Assembly (NCBI RefSeq): GCF_022129235.1
Contig: NZ_JADQAI010000002.1
Location: 248,001 to 312,000 of the forward strand
Source of the DNA: Psychrobacter sp. Ps6
GTDB lineage: Bacteria > Pseudomonadota > Gammaproteobacteria > Pseudomonadales > Moraxellaceae
DNA length: 64,000 nt
Direction: 5' to 3'
Shown here: piece after piece, positions 19,380 to 28,565 of the stretch
Position numbering within the stretch: the first letter of the stretch is position 1
Layout of the letters: the number at the start of each line of letters is the position of its first letter
The notes under the pieces: generated by a model
Databases searched by the model: none
Seen by the model: only the letters and a program-made list of their open reading frames with translations
Told to the model about the DNA's origin: nothing
Program-made: the position numbers and the translations under genes

Positions 19380-20354
19380 TTAGCTGGCTTTTGACTGCTG
19401 TGCTGCACCTGTCTGATTTTCTTTATATATCGCTGCCTGCAACCAGACATTGGCTTGTACATAGTCATGCACTTTAATGCTGGTGGTCTCTGGCGTATTA
19501 AGCGCACCAATACGTACGACAAATGGATCTGCGTCCTGCTCACGCAATGTCACTACGTCAAACAAAATGATAGACTTGCCATTAAATACCGTTTCTTGTT
19601 TGCCAAGGACTTGACCTTGACACCAAGCCTCATCTTCTTGCCCCAAAGTATCCCCAAACAAATAAGCACACATGTGACCTAAGTTGATTTCGACCGGCGC
19701 CATTTGTTCTTTGGTTTCAGGTTTCCATTCACTGATTTGCTCTTGCAGATCGTCTGGAATTTTTCCGTCATTAGCCGCGACGATATCATTAAACGCACGA
19801 TGATAGCGGATAGATTCTTGGTCTTCTACCATGATGACTTCGTTTTGCTCACTGAGCTTAATCTCGTGCGCCCATGCGCTAAAGTTGACGAAGTAAGACG
19901 TGTCACGCTGATATAAATGACGATTGGTTGTATAGAGCTGATCAAAAGCATAAATAATGCTGCCATCAGCGGTACGCAAGCGTAGCACTGCATCATGTGA
20001 GTTGTCATTGGCGATGACGCGCTCGATTTTACAGTCAAGCCCATAAGGACTATCAACACAAGGATAAGCGTTGATGAATCGCTCAGGCTTGCCATCTTTC
20101 ATCGCCAGCACTTGATTGATATGGCATGGCTTGTCTTCTGATAACAACAAACAGCTGTCTTTTGCACTGACGTTGTTGTTCAGTCCTTTAGGCATTGCCG
20201 CCACTTCGATCATTTTTTGTAGCCACTCTGGCACATCATTGCTCATATCATCGGTCAAAATACGCCAATGATCGCCATGACCTGCAGACTGTTCATCGGT
20301 CAGTGTGATCTTGGTAGGAGTTTGAATGTTTTTATATTGATAATTTATGGTCAT
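19380..20354 (-). CDS. Conserved-looking protein of unknown function
   Basis: A 324-residue soluble protein that I do not recognise. It has no signal peptide or membrane segment. It has five or six scattered cysteines (DSCLLL, PCHINQ, YPCVDS, GLDCKIE, HMCAYLF, AWCQGQ). The C-terminal part (LGHMCAYLFGDTLGQEDEAW, then a beta-rich stretch VVTLREQDADPFVVRIG) looks like a small OB- or beta-barrel domain. The start was set at the ATG at 20354; the upstream TTG at 20366 is possible but lacks a better ribosome site. It is convergent with the SCP2 gene and has no operon partner. Confidence 0.7.
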   Translation of the reverse strand: MTINYQYKNIQTPTKITLTDEQSAGHGDHWRILTDDMSNDVPEWLQKMIEVAAMPKGLNNNVSAKDSCLLLSEDKPCHINQVLAMKDGKPERFINAYPCVDSPYGLDCKIERVIANDNSHDAVLRLRTADGSIIYAFDQLYTTNRHLYQRDTSYFVNFSAWAHEIKLSEQNEVIMVEDQESIRYHRAFNDIVAANDGKIPDDLQEQISEWKPETKEQMAPVEINLGHMCAYLFGDTLGQEDEAWCQGQVLGKQETVFNGKSIILFDVVTLREQDADPFVVRIGALNTPETTSIKVHDYVQANVWLQAAIYKENQTGAAQQSKAS

Positions 20355-20807
20355 GAAAATACTCAAAATTAAGTCAGCGTGGGGTTTGTGTCTTACTGTG
20401 GTACGACGGTTACTTACCTACCATTCAGTATTTCAAATAACTGGTTTATGATGTCAGCGACATTGCCAGCAAAGAGTGAACAAACCACAATGAGGGTTAA
20501 TGACAATTGTCTTTAGCATATAATATATAGGTATTGATACATCTAATAGCAAGGCCTCTATAAAAAATAATAACAAAACCCAGTTTTTTGGTAAAAAATA
20601 CTCTCAGTATCGGCTAATGACTGGCATATATTGGCTAAATTGTGTCAAACTAGCTCCCTTTTGACGGCTGTCCTCGGCTCGTCTGAACCCCTGTTTTTGT
20701 GTTCGATTTATATGTGAGTATGGCAAATGTCAGTTTATGATGCATTTGCCACTGCTCGTTTTGTAGCCTATATAAAGTCGCACGTAGATAAGATAAAGAG
20801 TTTGAAT
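20355..20807. other. Gap upstream of the lol genes
   Basis: About 450 bases between divergent genes. An in-frame ATG at 20727 would extend the permease by 27 residues, but those residues have no family similarity. Promoters for both directions must lie here; I see no well-formed pair of boxes. Confidence 0.45.
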
Positions 20808-22043
20808 ATGTTTCGTCCTTTAGCGTTATTTATCGGCTTACGATACACCCGAGCAGAGCGCAGTAATGGCTTTATTTCCTTTATATCACTCATCTCAATG
20901 ATTGGTCTGACGCTTGGGGTTGCCGTATTGATTACGGTGCTATCGGTCATGAATGGTTTTGATCGAGAGCTAAAAACCCGTATTTTGGGCATGGTGCCGC
21001 AAGCCACCGTGGTCTCCACGGAGATTATTGGTGATTGGGAGCAGCTGGCTGATAAGATTAAAGAAGATCCAGAAGTATCAGCTGTCGCACCCTTTATTCA
21101 ATTGCAAGGGATGCTGACATCAAACGGTCAGGTCGCAGGGATTATGGTGACTGGCGTTGAGCCTGAATACGAAAAAAACGTCTCTATCATTAATGATCAT
21201 ATGGTCGAGGGCAGTATTGATACCTTGCAAAGTGGTGACTTTAGCATTGTATTGGGTGAGGAGATGGTTCAGTCTCTGGGCTTGCAGATAGGGGACAAAG
21301 TGACGCTAGTGCTACCAGAAGCATCGCCATCGCCAGCCGGTGTGATACCACGATTTAAGCGCTTTACCTTGACAGGTATTTTTACCATCAGCCCAGAGGT
21401 AGACAGTCTGATGGCGTTCATCCCGATGGGTGATGCAGCAAAACTGCTGCGTCTGCCAGAAGGGGCGCAAGGCGTGCGTATGAAGCTCAATGATATCTTT
21501 ACTGCGCCGATCGCGTCGCAAAAAGCGGCAGCCATCGCACCTGAACAGTTATATCCTAATGATTGGACTCAAACTCATGGCAATCTGTTTGGTGCGATTC
21601 AAATGGAAAAAGCCATGGTTGGTTTGCTACTATTTTTGATCATCTTAGTTGCCGCTTTCAATATTGTCTCAAGTCTCGTGATGCTCGTCACTGACAAAAA
21701 AGCAGATATTGCCATTCTAAAAACCTTTGGTGCGTCTCCTCGTTTGATTACCCAAGTCTTTATGGTGCAAGGCGTGGTCATCGGTGTGATCGGTACCGTT
21801 GCTGGTACGATACTGGGTGTGATATTCGCACTCACCGTCAGTGATATTTTAGGCTTTATCAATCAAGTCTTTAATTTGAATCTGTTTGATGCTTATTTTG
21901 TGAATTATTTGCCGTCAGAGCTGCGTTTGCTCGACGTGGTACTCATAACAGGTGCCTCATTTATATTGAGCTTTTTGGCAACCATTTATCCAGCACGCCG
22001 AGCGGCTAAAATTCAGCCTGCCCAGACACTACGTTATGAGTAA
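20808..22043 (+). CDS. Lipoprotein-releasing permease (LolC/LolE type, LolF-like)
   Basis: A 411-residue inner-membrane permease that, with LolD, extracts lipoproteins from the inner membrane and hands them to LolA. An N-terminal helix (GFISFISLISMIGLTLGVAVLI) is followed by a large periplasmic MacB-like domain (about residues 45-260) and three C-terminal FtsX helices. The motif SVMNGFDRELKTRILGM is diagnostic. Only one permease gene precedes lolD, whereas enterics have lolC and lolE. A single LolF homodimer is known in several gammaproteobacteria. The start was placed at MFRPLALFIGLRYTRAER, where families begin, with AAAGAG upstream. The gene lies 44 bases before lolD. Confidence 0.92.
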   Translation: MFRPLALFIGLRYTRAERSNGFISFISLISMIGLTLGVAVLITVLSVMNGFDRELKTRILGMVPQATVVSTEIIGDWEQLADKIKEDPEVSAVAPFIQLQGMLTSNGQVAGIMVTGVEPEYEKNVSIINDHMVEGSIDTLQSGDFSIVLGEEMVQSLGLQIGDKVTLVLPEASPSPAGVIPRFKRFTLTGIFTISPEVDSLMAFIPMGDAAKLLRLPEGAQGVRMKLNDIFTAPIASQKAAAIAPEQLYPNDWTQTHGNLFGAIQMEKAMVGLLLFLIILVAAFNIVSSLVMLVTDKKADIAILKTFGASPRLITQVFMVQGVVIGVIGTVAGTILGVIFALTVSDILGFINQVFNLNLFDAYFVNYLPSELRLLDVVLITGASFILSFLATIYPARRAAKIQPAQTLRYE

Positions 22044-22087
22044 TCCAATCGCATAAATATCGACATAAATAAAATAAAGGAAGCGCT

Positions 22088-22768
22088 ATGTCTGCCATTT
22101 TAAAGGCGACCAATATCAATAAAATATATGATGAGGGAGCCGTTAGTACGCAAGTATTGACTGGCCTTGATCTGACGGTTCATGCTGGTGAGCGCATTGC
22201 TATTGTTGGGACCAGTGGTTCAGGAAAAAGTACCTTGCTACATTTGCTTGGCGGTCTAGACACGCCCACAAGTGGTGAAGTCTGGTTACATGGTCAGTTA
22301 CTAAACAGCATGAATGAGACCGAACGCGGCGCGATGCGCAATAAGCATTTGGGTTTTATTTATCAGTTTCACCATTTGCTAGCAGAGTTTACCGCAGTCG
22401 AGAACGTTGCGATGCCTTTACTGATGCGTCCAGAAGTATCAACGACTGACGCTCGCAAGCAAGCGATTGAGATTCTCGAAAACGTCGGTCTGGATCATCG
22501 ATTGATGCACAGACCAGGTGAGCTATCAGGTGGTGAACGTCAGCGTGTGGCGATTGCGCGTGCGTTAGTTACCAAGCCTTCGCTTATCTTGGCGGATGAG
22601 CCGACTGGTAACTTGGATTATGACAATGCGCAAAGTGTCTTTGGATTGCTATCAGAGCTACAAAGTACCATGCAAACAGCACTTTTGATGGTGACGCATG
22701 ACCGCAACTTGGCGGCGCTTGCTGATCGTCAATTATTGCTACGTAATGGTCATTGGGAACAGTATTAA
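22088..22768 (+). CDS. lolD: Lipoprotein-releasing ATPase LolD
   Basis: A 226-residue ABC ATPase. Walker [11 protein letters not shown]-loop [15 protein letters not shown] (LolD-type), signature [15 protein letters not shown], Walker [13 protein letters not shown] and H-loop VTHD are all intact. It drives lipoprotein release together with the upstream permease. ATG at 22088 has AAAGGAAGC before it. Close spacing makes the two genes one operon. Confidence 0.97.
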   Translation: MSAILKATNINKIYDEGAVSTQVLTGLDLTVHAGERIAIVGTSGSGKSTLLHLLGGLDTPTSGEVWLHGQLLNSMNETERGAMRNKHLGFIYQFHHLLAEFTAVENVAMPLLMRPEVSTTDARKQAIEILENVGLDHRLMHRPGELSGGERQRVAIARALVTKPSLILADEPTGNLDYDNAQSVFGLLSELQSTMQTALLMVTHDRNLAALADRQLLLRNGHWEQY

Positions 22769-22936
22769 CGTCTATATGTGTTGAGATTTTCAGATAAATA
22801 TAGGTGTCATGAATTGGCACTTATAAGGGTTGTTCTGACGAAATATATTGTTGTATTATCAAGTAAATATTTCATAGCAAAAGATATAAAAGCTTGATTA
22901 ACTAGCTGCTATATCTATTTTATAGGACTCCGTACA

Positions 22937-23242
22937 ATGAACGCAGATGACAATCCAATCGCCGCTTTTGGCAGTGCTGAAGAAGGTGATGAGCCCTTGA
23001 AGCCCTATATCGATCCAACCTTGTTTGACACCATCGATAGACAAGAACAAAAGGATCTTATCACCCCCGTGTTTGATGCGATCACTTTGGCTGGAGTTGA
23101 CTATGATTTAAAGGTTCAAGACAGCGCGACAGGTAAGCGTTATACGCTCTGTAAAAACGACGAGGTTATTGAGATCGTCTCTATGGATAAAGATTTTACG
23201 GACAAGCTTATAGATGCCATAGAAAGAACCAAAGAAGAGTAA
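22937..23242 (+). CDS. Small acidic protein, unknown
   Basis: A 101-residue soluble acidic protein. The N-terminus is low-complexity (DDNPIAAFGSAEEGDEP), followed by a compact alpha/beta part with AGVDYDLKVQDSATGKRYTLCKNDEVIEIVS. No membrane segment or known motif. The start at 22937 is ATG preceded by AGGACTCCGTACA. It is 168 bases downstream of lolD on the same strand and ends in an exceptional hairpin. It looks like a real gene because of its ribosome site and codon use, but I can give no function. Confidence 0.65.
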   Translation: MNADDNPIAAFGSAEEGDEPLKPYIDPTLFDTIDRQEQKDLITPVFDAITLAGVDYDLKVQDSATGKRYTLCKNDEVIEIVSMDKDFTDKLIDAIERTKEE

Positions 23243-23278
23243 TAGCTATTGCTTAAAACGTTGACGTTGATACCGTTT

Positions 23279-23319
23279 AATATTAATACCGTTTAATGAT
23301 GTTAAACGGTATTAATATT
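23279..23319. terminator. 18-base perfect hairpin shared by convergent genes
   Basis: Perfect 18-base arms (23279-23296 and 23302-23319) around a TGATG loop, AT-rich with a central ACCG/CGGT. A further direct copy of the GATACCGTTTAATATTAA part lies at 23269-23286. The right arm contains the stop codon of the DUF2062 gene. It probably terminates both convergent genes, though its T-runs are short. Confidence 0.6.
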
Positions 23320-23887
23320 TAGGCGATTTATCATCAGGATTTTGCTGACGCTTTTGCCAACTCACCACCGTCTTGTAACGCCAAATCGCTTTAAAGGCAA
23401 GTCCACAAACGATGCTGGTTATAACCGCTAAAATCGTTAACCCTATACAAAATGCTGTAAGCGATACAGTGCCCTTATAAGTAATAAAAGGATTGGCGCC
23501 ATCTGATAATGCCCATAAGCTAAAATCAGCAATCATTCTGCCGATGAAGCGCAAACTGATCACTGGTGCATCAATGATTTTTGCACCGATATAATACCCA
23601 GCATAAAAGATAGGCAAGCTGGTGACTGGATTGGTAATCCACGTGAGACCAAGAGCCATAGGTACATTGGCTCGAAAAATAAGCGAACCAATCAAAGCCA
23701 GCAACATCTGTCCTGGCAGTGGAAAAAATGCGCTAAGCACGCCAATATAGACCGCTTTATTTAAGCTATGGCGGTTGAAGTGCCATAACCGAGGATCTGC
23801 CAAATGCGGGGCGAACAGTTTTAGGGTGCGACTTTCTAGGATTTTTTCCGGTGTAGGAAGCAGGTCTTTTAGACGTTTGTGGGGCAC
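23312..23887 (-). CDS. DUF2062 membrane protein
   Basis: A 191-residue protein of the DUF2062 family, with hydrophobic segments around residues 50-75, 85-110 and 145-175 and the family motifs AVYIGVLSAFFPLPGQMLLALIGSL and TWITNPVTSLPIFYAGYYIGAKI. The start was placed at GTG 23887 (VPHKRLKDLLPTPEKIL) because AAAGG lies 7 bases upstream and homologous proteins begin at this block; a TTG 12 codons earlier has no ribosome site. Function is unknown; the gene stands alone. Its 3' end lies inside the convergent hairpin. Confidence 0.85.
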   Translation of the reverse strand: MPHKRLKDLLPTPEKILESRTLKLFAPHLADPRLWHFNRHSLNKAVYIGVLSAFFPLPGQMLLALIGSLIFRANVPMALGLTWITNPVTSLPIFYAGYYIGAKIIDAPVISLRFIGRMIADFSLWALSDGANPFITYKGTVSLTAFCIGLTILAVITSIVCGLAFKAIWRYKTVVSWQKRQQNPDDKSPKY

Positions 23888-24186
23888 AGTATCGCCTTTA
23901 ATCGTTAACGACAGTCCGCTCAATTGTATTGATGGGCTGGTATAAAGTAATATTATGGATAAAAAAATACCGATGAGAATACATAGAGTGGTGATGGTAG
24001 AAAGCCATCATTTTAATATGCCTCATCAGTATAGGGTAATATAAATATAAATGCTATTGCCTCACAGATATGATGCTTCAGTCGCTTCTAAAATGTCGAT
24101 AAAAATGGCTGCTCTGGTGCTTTATTATCATCAATAACTGGCGTTAGTTGCATTATAATATTTTGCTCATCAAGCAAGGAGTGCTG

Positions 24187-27159
24187 GTGTATTGGTTAGT
24201 TAGTAGCCTAGTAATTATTGCGATGATGGGTGTGTTGGCAGTTGCAGATAATGTAGCGATGCCAATCGACATGCCCTTATTGGATATGGTCAGCGCCTCC
24301 GGTTTGCTTTGGTTGCTTGTCGTATTTGCTATTATGCTGCTTAGTGCTACTCAACTTAACATCCCTTCAGTAAATACTCAAAGCACCCATAAAACGCGCT
24401 CTGTCAGCTCACCTAATGATGTTGAGTTGTCACTTTTTAGCAGATACTTCTTATTTGGTCTATTAGCCATTGCGTTGGTCATGGGTAGTGCACTACAAGC
24501 GCTAGTTGCACATCGGCAAGCCGAAACGACCAAAATCACTAACTCTATACGTGTACAAGCGCTCGTTCGTATCGAAGGGATAAGTGACAGCGTATATGAT
24601 GCCAGTACAGATAGCGGCTATCGACAAGTAGCAGTGGTCACACAGTTAATGCCATTAGTCGCTGAGTTGACTCCCCAAGATCTGGCAAATAGTACAAGTG
24701 ATTATTCAGAGCAAGAGAAAAATAGCCTAAGTAAAATATATAGTAACAATTTTGAAAAAAATCTCGATAATAATATCGAATACCGAGTATTGCTCAATGC
24801 TTATCCAAAAAACACATCAAATGATGATTCGTTCTCAAATTTAAATGATTTGCAGCCAGGCGATGAGCTATTTATGAGCTTGGCACTGGCACCATTGTCT
24901 GCCTCCAAGCAAGCAATAAGCAACATGTCTGGTTTCGATAGTTATCGCTGGTTGCGCGGTCGACATATTGATGGTGTGGCAAATATACTGGCGGTGAGTC
25001 CGTTGACTGTCAGCAAGAGCAGTAACGATGAAGCTTTACAACAAGCATCGATGTTTGACTCTTATTTCCAGCGACTCCGTACTCGTATTGATATAGGACG
25101 TTGGCAGTTAAGGGATCATTTTTATAGAGATTGGCCAGCACAAACCACAGCAGAGCAGCAGGCAAAAGCGGTTACTTTGAGCTTGCTCACGGGTGATCGT
25201 AGCTTGATTGATCGCGACACCAAGGACTTGTATCAACTGGCGGGTATCTCGCATTTGCTTGCAATATCAGGGACACATGTACTGTTTTTAGCCATTGTAT
25301 TGGGCGGCGCCGTTATGCTGCTCTTCAATCGATTGTGCCCAGTGGTTTATCGCTATATGCCACGCTGGCAAGTGCGCTGGTGGGTAATGATTGGTGCTGC
25401 TTTTATCTATGCACTATTTACAGGTTTTGATGTGCCCGCTGCACGTACGGCCTGGATGCTACTGGCTATCGGCTTGGTAAGATTGACATTGCTGCCTATC
25501 AGTACCATGCGCGTGTTATTAGCATTAGCTGTCTTGATGGCATGGCAAGATCCGTATGTGTTGTGGCAGGCAGGGTATTGGCTATCTTTCATCGCAGTAG
25601 CGCTACTACTCAAGTATGAAGACACATCATATCAGCGCAATACAGCCGCTGCGCCGCTACCATACAATGATAATGATAATAATGGGCGTGCTTATATAAG
25701 TAATGTATTATTCCATCGTGTATTGCAAATGGCTCGGCGTATATTCAAGCTGCAATTCTGGTTATTTTTTACTTTATTGCCTATTACGCTGCTCTTATTC
25801 GGTAAGGCGTCGCTATGGGGGCTTTTTGTCAATTTGTTTGCCATTGGGCTGTTTGGGTGGGTGATTGTACCGCTCAATCTGTTAGCAGGGCTTTTTTACC
25901 TGTTATCACCCACGATAGCCGACAGCATTTGGTCTTTGGTCAGTGCCATCGTCGGCAATCTACATGAGTTGATTGGTTGGCTGATATCATTACCAGCATT
26001 AACAGACGCATGGCTTTATACACCAGTGAATATGGCGATATTGCTCATGGTGTTGTTAAGTATAATACCTTGGCTTTTACCAAGAGGTCTGCTCAGTCGC
26101 TGGTTAGTACTGCCTCCACTGACGCTGTTAATGATGACGGTGTATGCCAATCAGCAGTCAATTATAACAATGCCGACGTTATATATTTTGCCAACGGGTG
26201 ATCCATATATCAGTGCAGCCTTGCTACAATTCCCTTTAAATGATCAAAGCATTAGTAAAAATAAGGATTGGTCGCCATTTTCGAAAGACAGTACTAGCTG
26301 GCTGTTTTTGGCTGACCATAGACCAACCGCAACACGAACCATGCCAAGTAGTCTTACAGCGGATAAACTATCTGCGTCTTTAGAGCAGCAATTAGGCAGT
26401 TTGTCAGTCGATAAGTTAGAAGGCATCATAGTGCAGAGCAGTAGCACCGTACTGACTGAGACGTTGAGTGCTAGTGAGCAAAATATGGTCGTTAGCGCCA
26501 AAAATTCTGAGTTATTACCGCTGGCAGTTGCGCAGTTAAATCAGCAGCTGCCTGTCAGTCAATATTGGCAAGCTGGGCGCTCCGAGCGTTGGCCTGCATT
26601 TCAGCAAGCGCATAACACAGTAGCCCAATCTAAAGGTAAGACGAATATCAGTGCCCAAGGTTGCGAGCAAGGCAAAACATGGCAGGTGGCTAGTGATGAT
26701 TTATCCATCCAAGCAATGACAGGCTGGAGCAAGATAGGTGATGCCAGCGTGTGGGACTGTACAATTGCGATTGACAGCAGCGTACCTATACAAGTTCTAA
26801 GATACAACGCAGCCGATCCGCTAAAGTCATTATCTGTAAACTCTCAAACGAAAATAGCAGATAACCAGTTAGATACGGATCACAAAAACTTGTCTCAATC
26901 ACGGCTTGTTTTAGATACTGACACCCATCCACGCGTTTGGCAGATGTGGTCATTATTATGTTCAGCTGATTCGAATAACGACATTATGAGGTTTAAAAAT
27001 ATCACATGGCTGGGTCATAGTGCATCACAGATGACGACTGACGTCATAAGTCGTCAAAGCATCAATCATATTATCACCTACGATGACAAACCTTTAGAAG
27101 CGTCTTTATCGTTGAATATAATAAACAACAGTGTTGACGCAGAAGTGACGAGTCCTTAA
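24187..27159 (+). CDS. comEC: ComEC/Rec2 competence channel protein
   Basis: A 990-residue membrane protein that carries single-stranded DNA across the inner membrane during natural transformation. The N-terminal helices are followed by an OB-like DUF4131 part (about residues 115-280). The Competence domain has the signature GISHLLAISGTHVLFLAIVL near residue 365 and about eight further helices to residue 660. The soluble C-terminal third corresponds to the metallo-beta-lactamase region of other ComEC proteins, but no HxHxDH metal motif is visible. The start was set at GTG 24187, with AAGGAG 5 bases upstream; the longer TTG frame from 24148 has none. It is longer than many homologues (about 750-800). 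Monocistronic. Confidence 0.9.
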   Translation: MYWLVSSLVIIAMMGVLAVADNVAMPIDMPLLDMVSASGLLWLLVVFAIMLLSATQLNIPSVNTQSTHKTRSVSSPNDVELSLFSRYFLFGLLAIALVMGSALQALVAHRQAETTKITNSIRVQALVRIEGISDSVYDASTDSGYRQVAVVTQLMPLVAELTPQDLANSTSDYSEQEKNSLSKIYSNNFEKNLDNNIEYRVLLNAYPKNTSNDDSFSNLNDLQPGDELFMSLALAPLSASKQAISNMSGFDSYRWLRGRHIDGVANILAVSPLTVSKSSNDEALQQASMFDSYFQRLRTRIDIGRWQLRDHFYRDWPAQTTAEQQAKAVTLSLLTGDRSLIDRDTKDLYQLAGISHLLAISGTHVLFLAIVLGGAVMLLFNRLCPVVYRYMPRWQVRWWVMIGAAFIYALFTGFDVPAARTAWMLLAIGLVRLTLLPISTMRVLLALAVLMAWQDPYVLWQAGYWLSFIAVALLLKYEDTSYQRNTAAAPLPYNDNDNNGRAYISNVLFHRVLQMARRIFKLQFWLFFTLLPITLLLFGKASLWGLFVNLFAIGLFGWVIVPLNLLAGLFYLLSPTIADSIWSLVSAIVGNLHELIGWLISLPALTDAWLYTPVNMAILLMVLLSIIPWLLPRGLLSRWLVLPPLTLLMMTVYANQQSIITMPTLYILPTGDPYISAALLQFPLNDQSISKNKDWSPFSKDSTSWLFLADHRPTATRTMPSSLTADKLSASLEQQLGSLSVDKLEGIIVQSSSTVLTETLSASEQNMVVSAKNSELLPLAVAQLNQQLPVSQYWQAGRSERWPAFQQAHNTVAQSKGKTNISAQGCEQGKTWQVASDDLSIQAMTGWSKIGDASVWDCTIAIDSSVPIQVLRYNAADPLKSLSVNSQTKIADNQLDTDHKNLSQSRLVLDTDTHPRVWQMWSLLCSADSNNDIMRFKNITWLGHSASQMTTDVISRQSINHIITYDDKPLEASLSLNIINNSVDAEVTSP

Positions 27160-27355
27160 AAATATCGCTTATACTCGCAGTGTTACAATATGGTGATATT
27201 TCACAGTTATACTATTGAACCATTATCGAAATACCACCATACTTAGCAGCCTATTAATACTGATGATTGACACGGCGAAGAGATATTTATTTTTAGCCGT
27301 ATCTACTAATATCATCTTTTTATTGTTTTAGATTGTTTCTGACTTAGGAAGTTAT

Positions 27356-28411
27356 ATGCCCAACTGGCCACCAGACCCAAACAAACGTCCTGATAATTCG
27401 GCAAATCAGCCAACGCCCATGCAGCAACCAAACGCGCCGAGTGGACAAGAGTGGAAAGTACTGGAAAACACCTTATTAGCTAGTGTGGTTGAGCAGCGCC
27501 GTGCTCGTCGCTGGAGTATTTTCTTTAAATTGTTGACCTTTGGTTATATCTTATTGATATTTTTGACCATAGGTCGCGGATGTAGTGGTTCGCCAACAGG
27601 TATGGATGCTGTTGATACTAGCTCGCCGCATTTGGCAGTGGTTGAGCTGCAAGGTGTGATCAGTAACGATGACGTGGCCAACGCTTACGATGTCAATGAG
27701 GCATTGAGAGACGCTTTTGCCAACAGTAACTCTAAAGCGGTGGCGTTAGACATTAACTCACCTGGTGGCTCACCGGTACAGTCTGATGAAATTTGGCAGA
27801 CCATGATGGAGCTGCGTAAGGAATATCCAGACAAAAAACTTTATGCCGTTATCGGTGATATTGGTGCTTCGGGTGCTTATTATATCGCCTCTGCCGCAGA
27901 TGAGATCTACGTCAACCCATCGAGCTTGGTTGGTTCTATTGGTGTCATTATGCCAAGCTACAATGTCAAAGGTCTAATGGACAAAGTCGGCGTAGAAGAT
28001 CGTACTATCACGGCGGGTGAGTACAAAGACATCTTGAGCTTGTCGCGTCCATTGACTGACTATGAAGAAAAACATGTTGAAGGTGTGCTTGCCAATACGC
28101 ACAAGCACTTCATCAATGCTGTTAAAGAAGGCCGCGGTGATCGCCTGAAAAACCCTGAGCAAAACAAACTGTTTTCAGGATTGTTTTGGACCGGTGAGCA
28201 GTCTATCGAGCTAGGTTTGGCAGACAAAACAGGCAGTATCACAAGCCTTAGCAAACAATTGGATCTTGATACGATCATCAGCTATAGCCCAACCGATCCG
28301 TTCCAAATGTTTATGGATCGTTTTGCGGTACAATTGGGTGCAGGCATTGGTTCTAGCATGAGTCTTGATGGGTTTTTACCCCAAGAAGAAGGCAATGCAA
28401 AAATGCGTTAA
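27356..28411 (+). CDS. sppA: Signal peptide peptidase SppA, short form (S49)
   Basis: A 351-residue inner-membrane protease that degrades cleaved signal peptides. One membrane anchor is seen at residues about 60-80 (SIFFKLLTFGYILLIFLTIG). Catalytic Ser is in GDIGASGAYYIASAAD and catalytic Lys in ITAGEYKDILSLSR, matching the single-domain S49 type rather than the 67 kDa enteric enzyme. The Pro/Asn/Gln-rich N-terminus is cytoplasmic. ATG at 27356. A hairpin follows the stop. Confidence 0.93.
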   Translation: MPNWPPDPNKRPDNSANQPTPMQQPNAPSGQEWKVLENTLLASVVEQRRARRWSIFFKLLTFGYILLIFLTIGRGCSGSPTGMDAVDTSSPHLAVVELQGVISNDDVANAYDVNEALRDAFANSNSKAVALDINSPGGSPVQSDEIWQTMMELRKEYPDKKLYAVIGDIGASGAYYIASAADEIYVNPSSLVGSIGVIMPSYNVKGLMDKVGVEDRTITAGEYKDILSLSRPLTDYEEKHVEGVLANTHKHFINAVKEGRGDRLKNPEQNKLFSGLFWTGEQSIELGLADKTGSITSLSKQLDLDTIISYSPTDPFQMFMDRFAVQLGAGIGSSMSLDGFLPQEEGNAKMR

Positions 28412-28448
28412 GCGTTTAATGTTTTAGATATACTGTGTATGATTGTTG

Positions 28449-28476
28449 AGGCTGAGCATATAATTATGTTCAGCCT
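28449..28476 (+). terminator. Hairpin after sppA
   Basis: 12-base arms beginning AGGCTGA and ending TCAGCCT with one G-T pair and a TAAT loop. The T-rich tail is imperfect (TAATTGTATAT). Confidence 0.5.
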
Positions 28477-28565
28477 TAATTGTATATAGTGCTAAAAATT
28501 ATCTTAATATGAAATACAGTTGCATTATTAAAAATAATATATAAACCATCCCACGAGAGCCTGTT

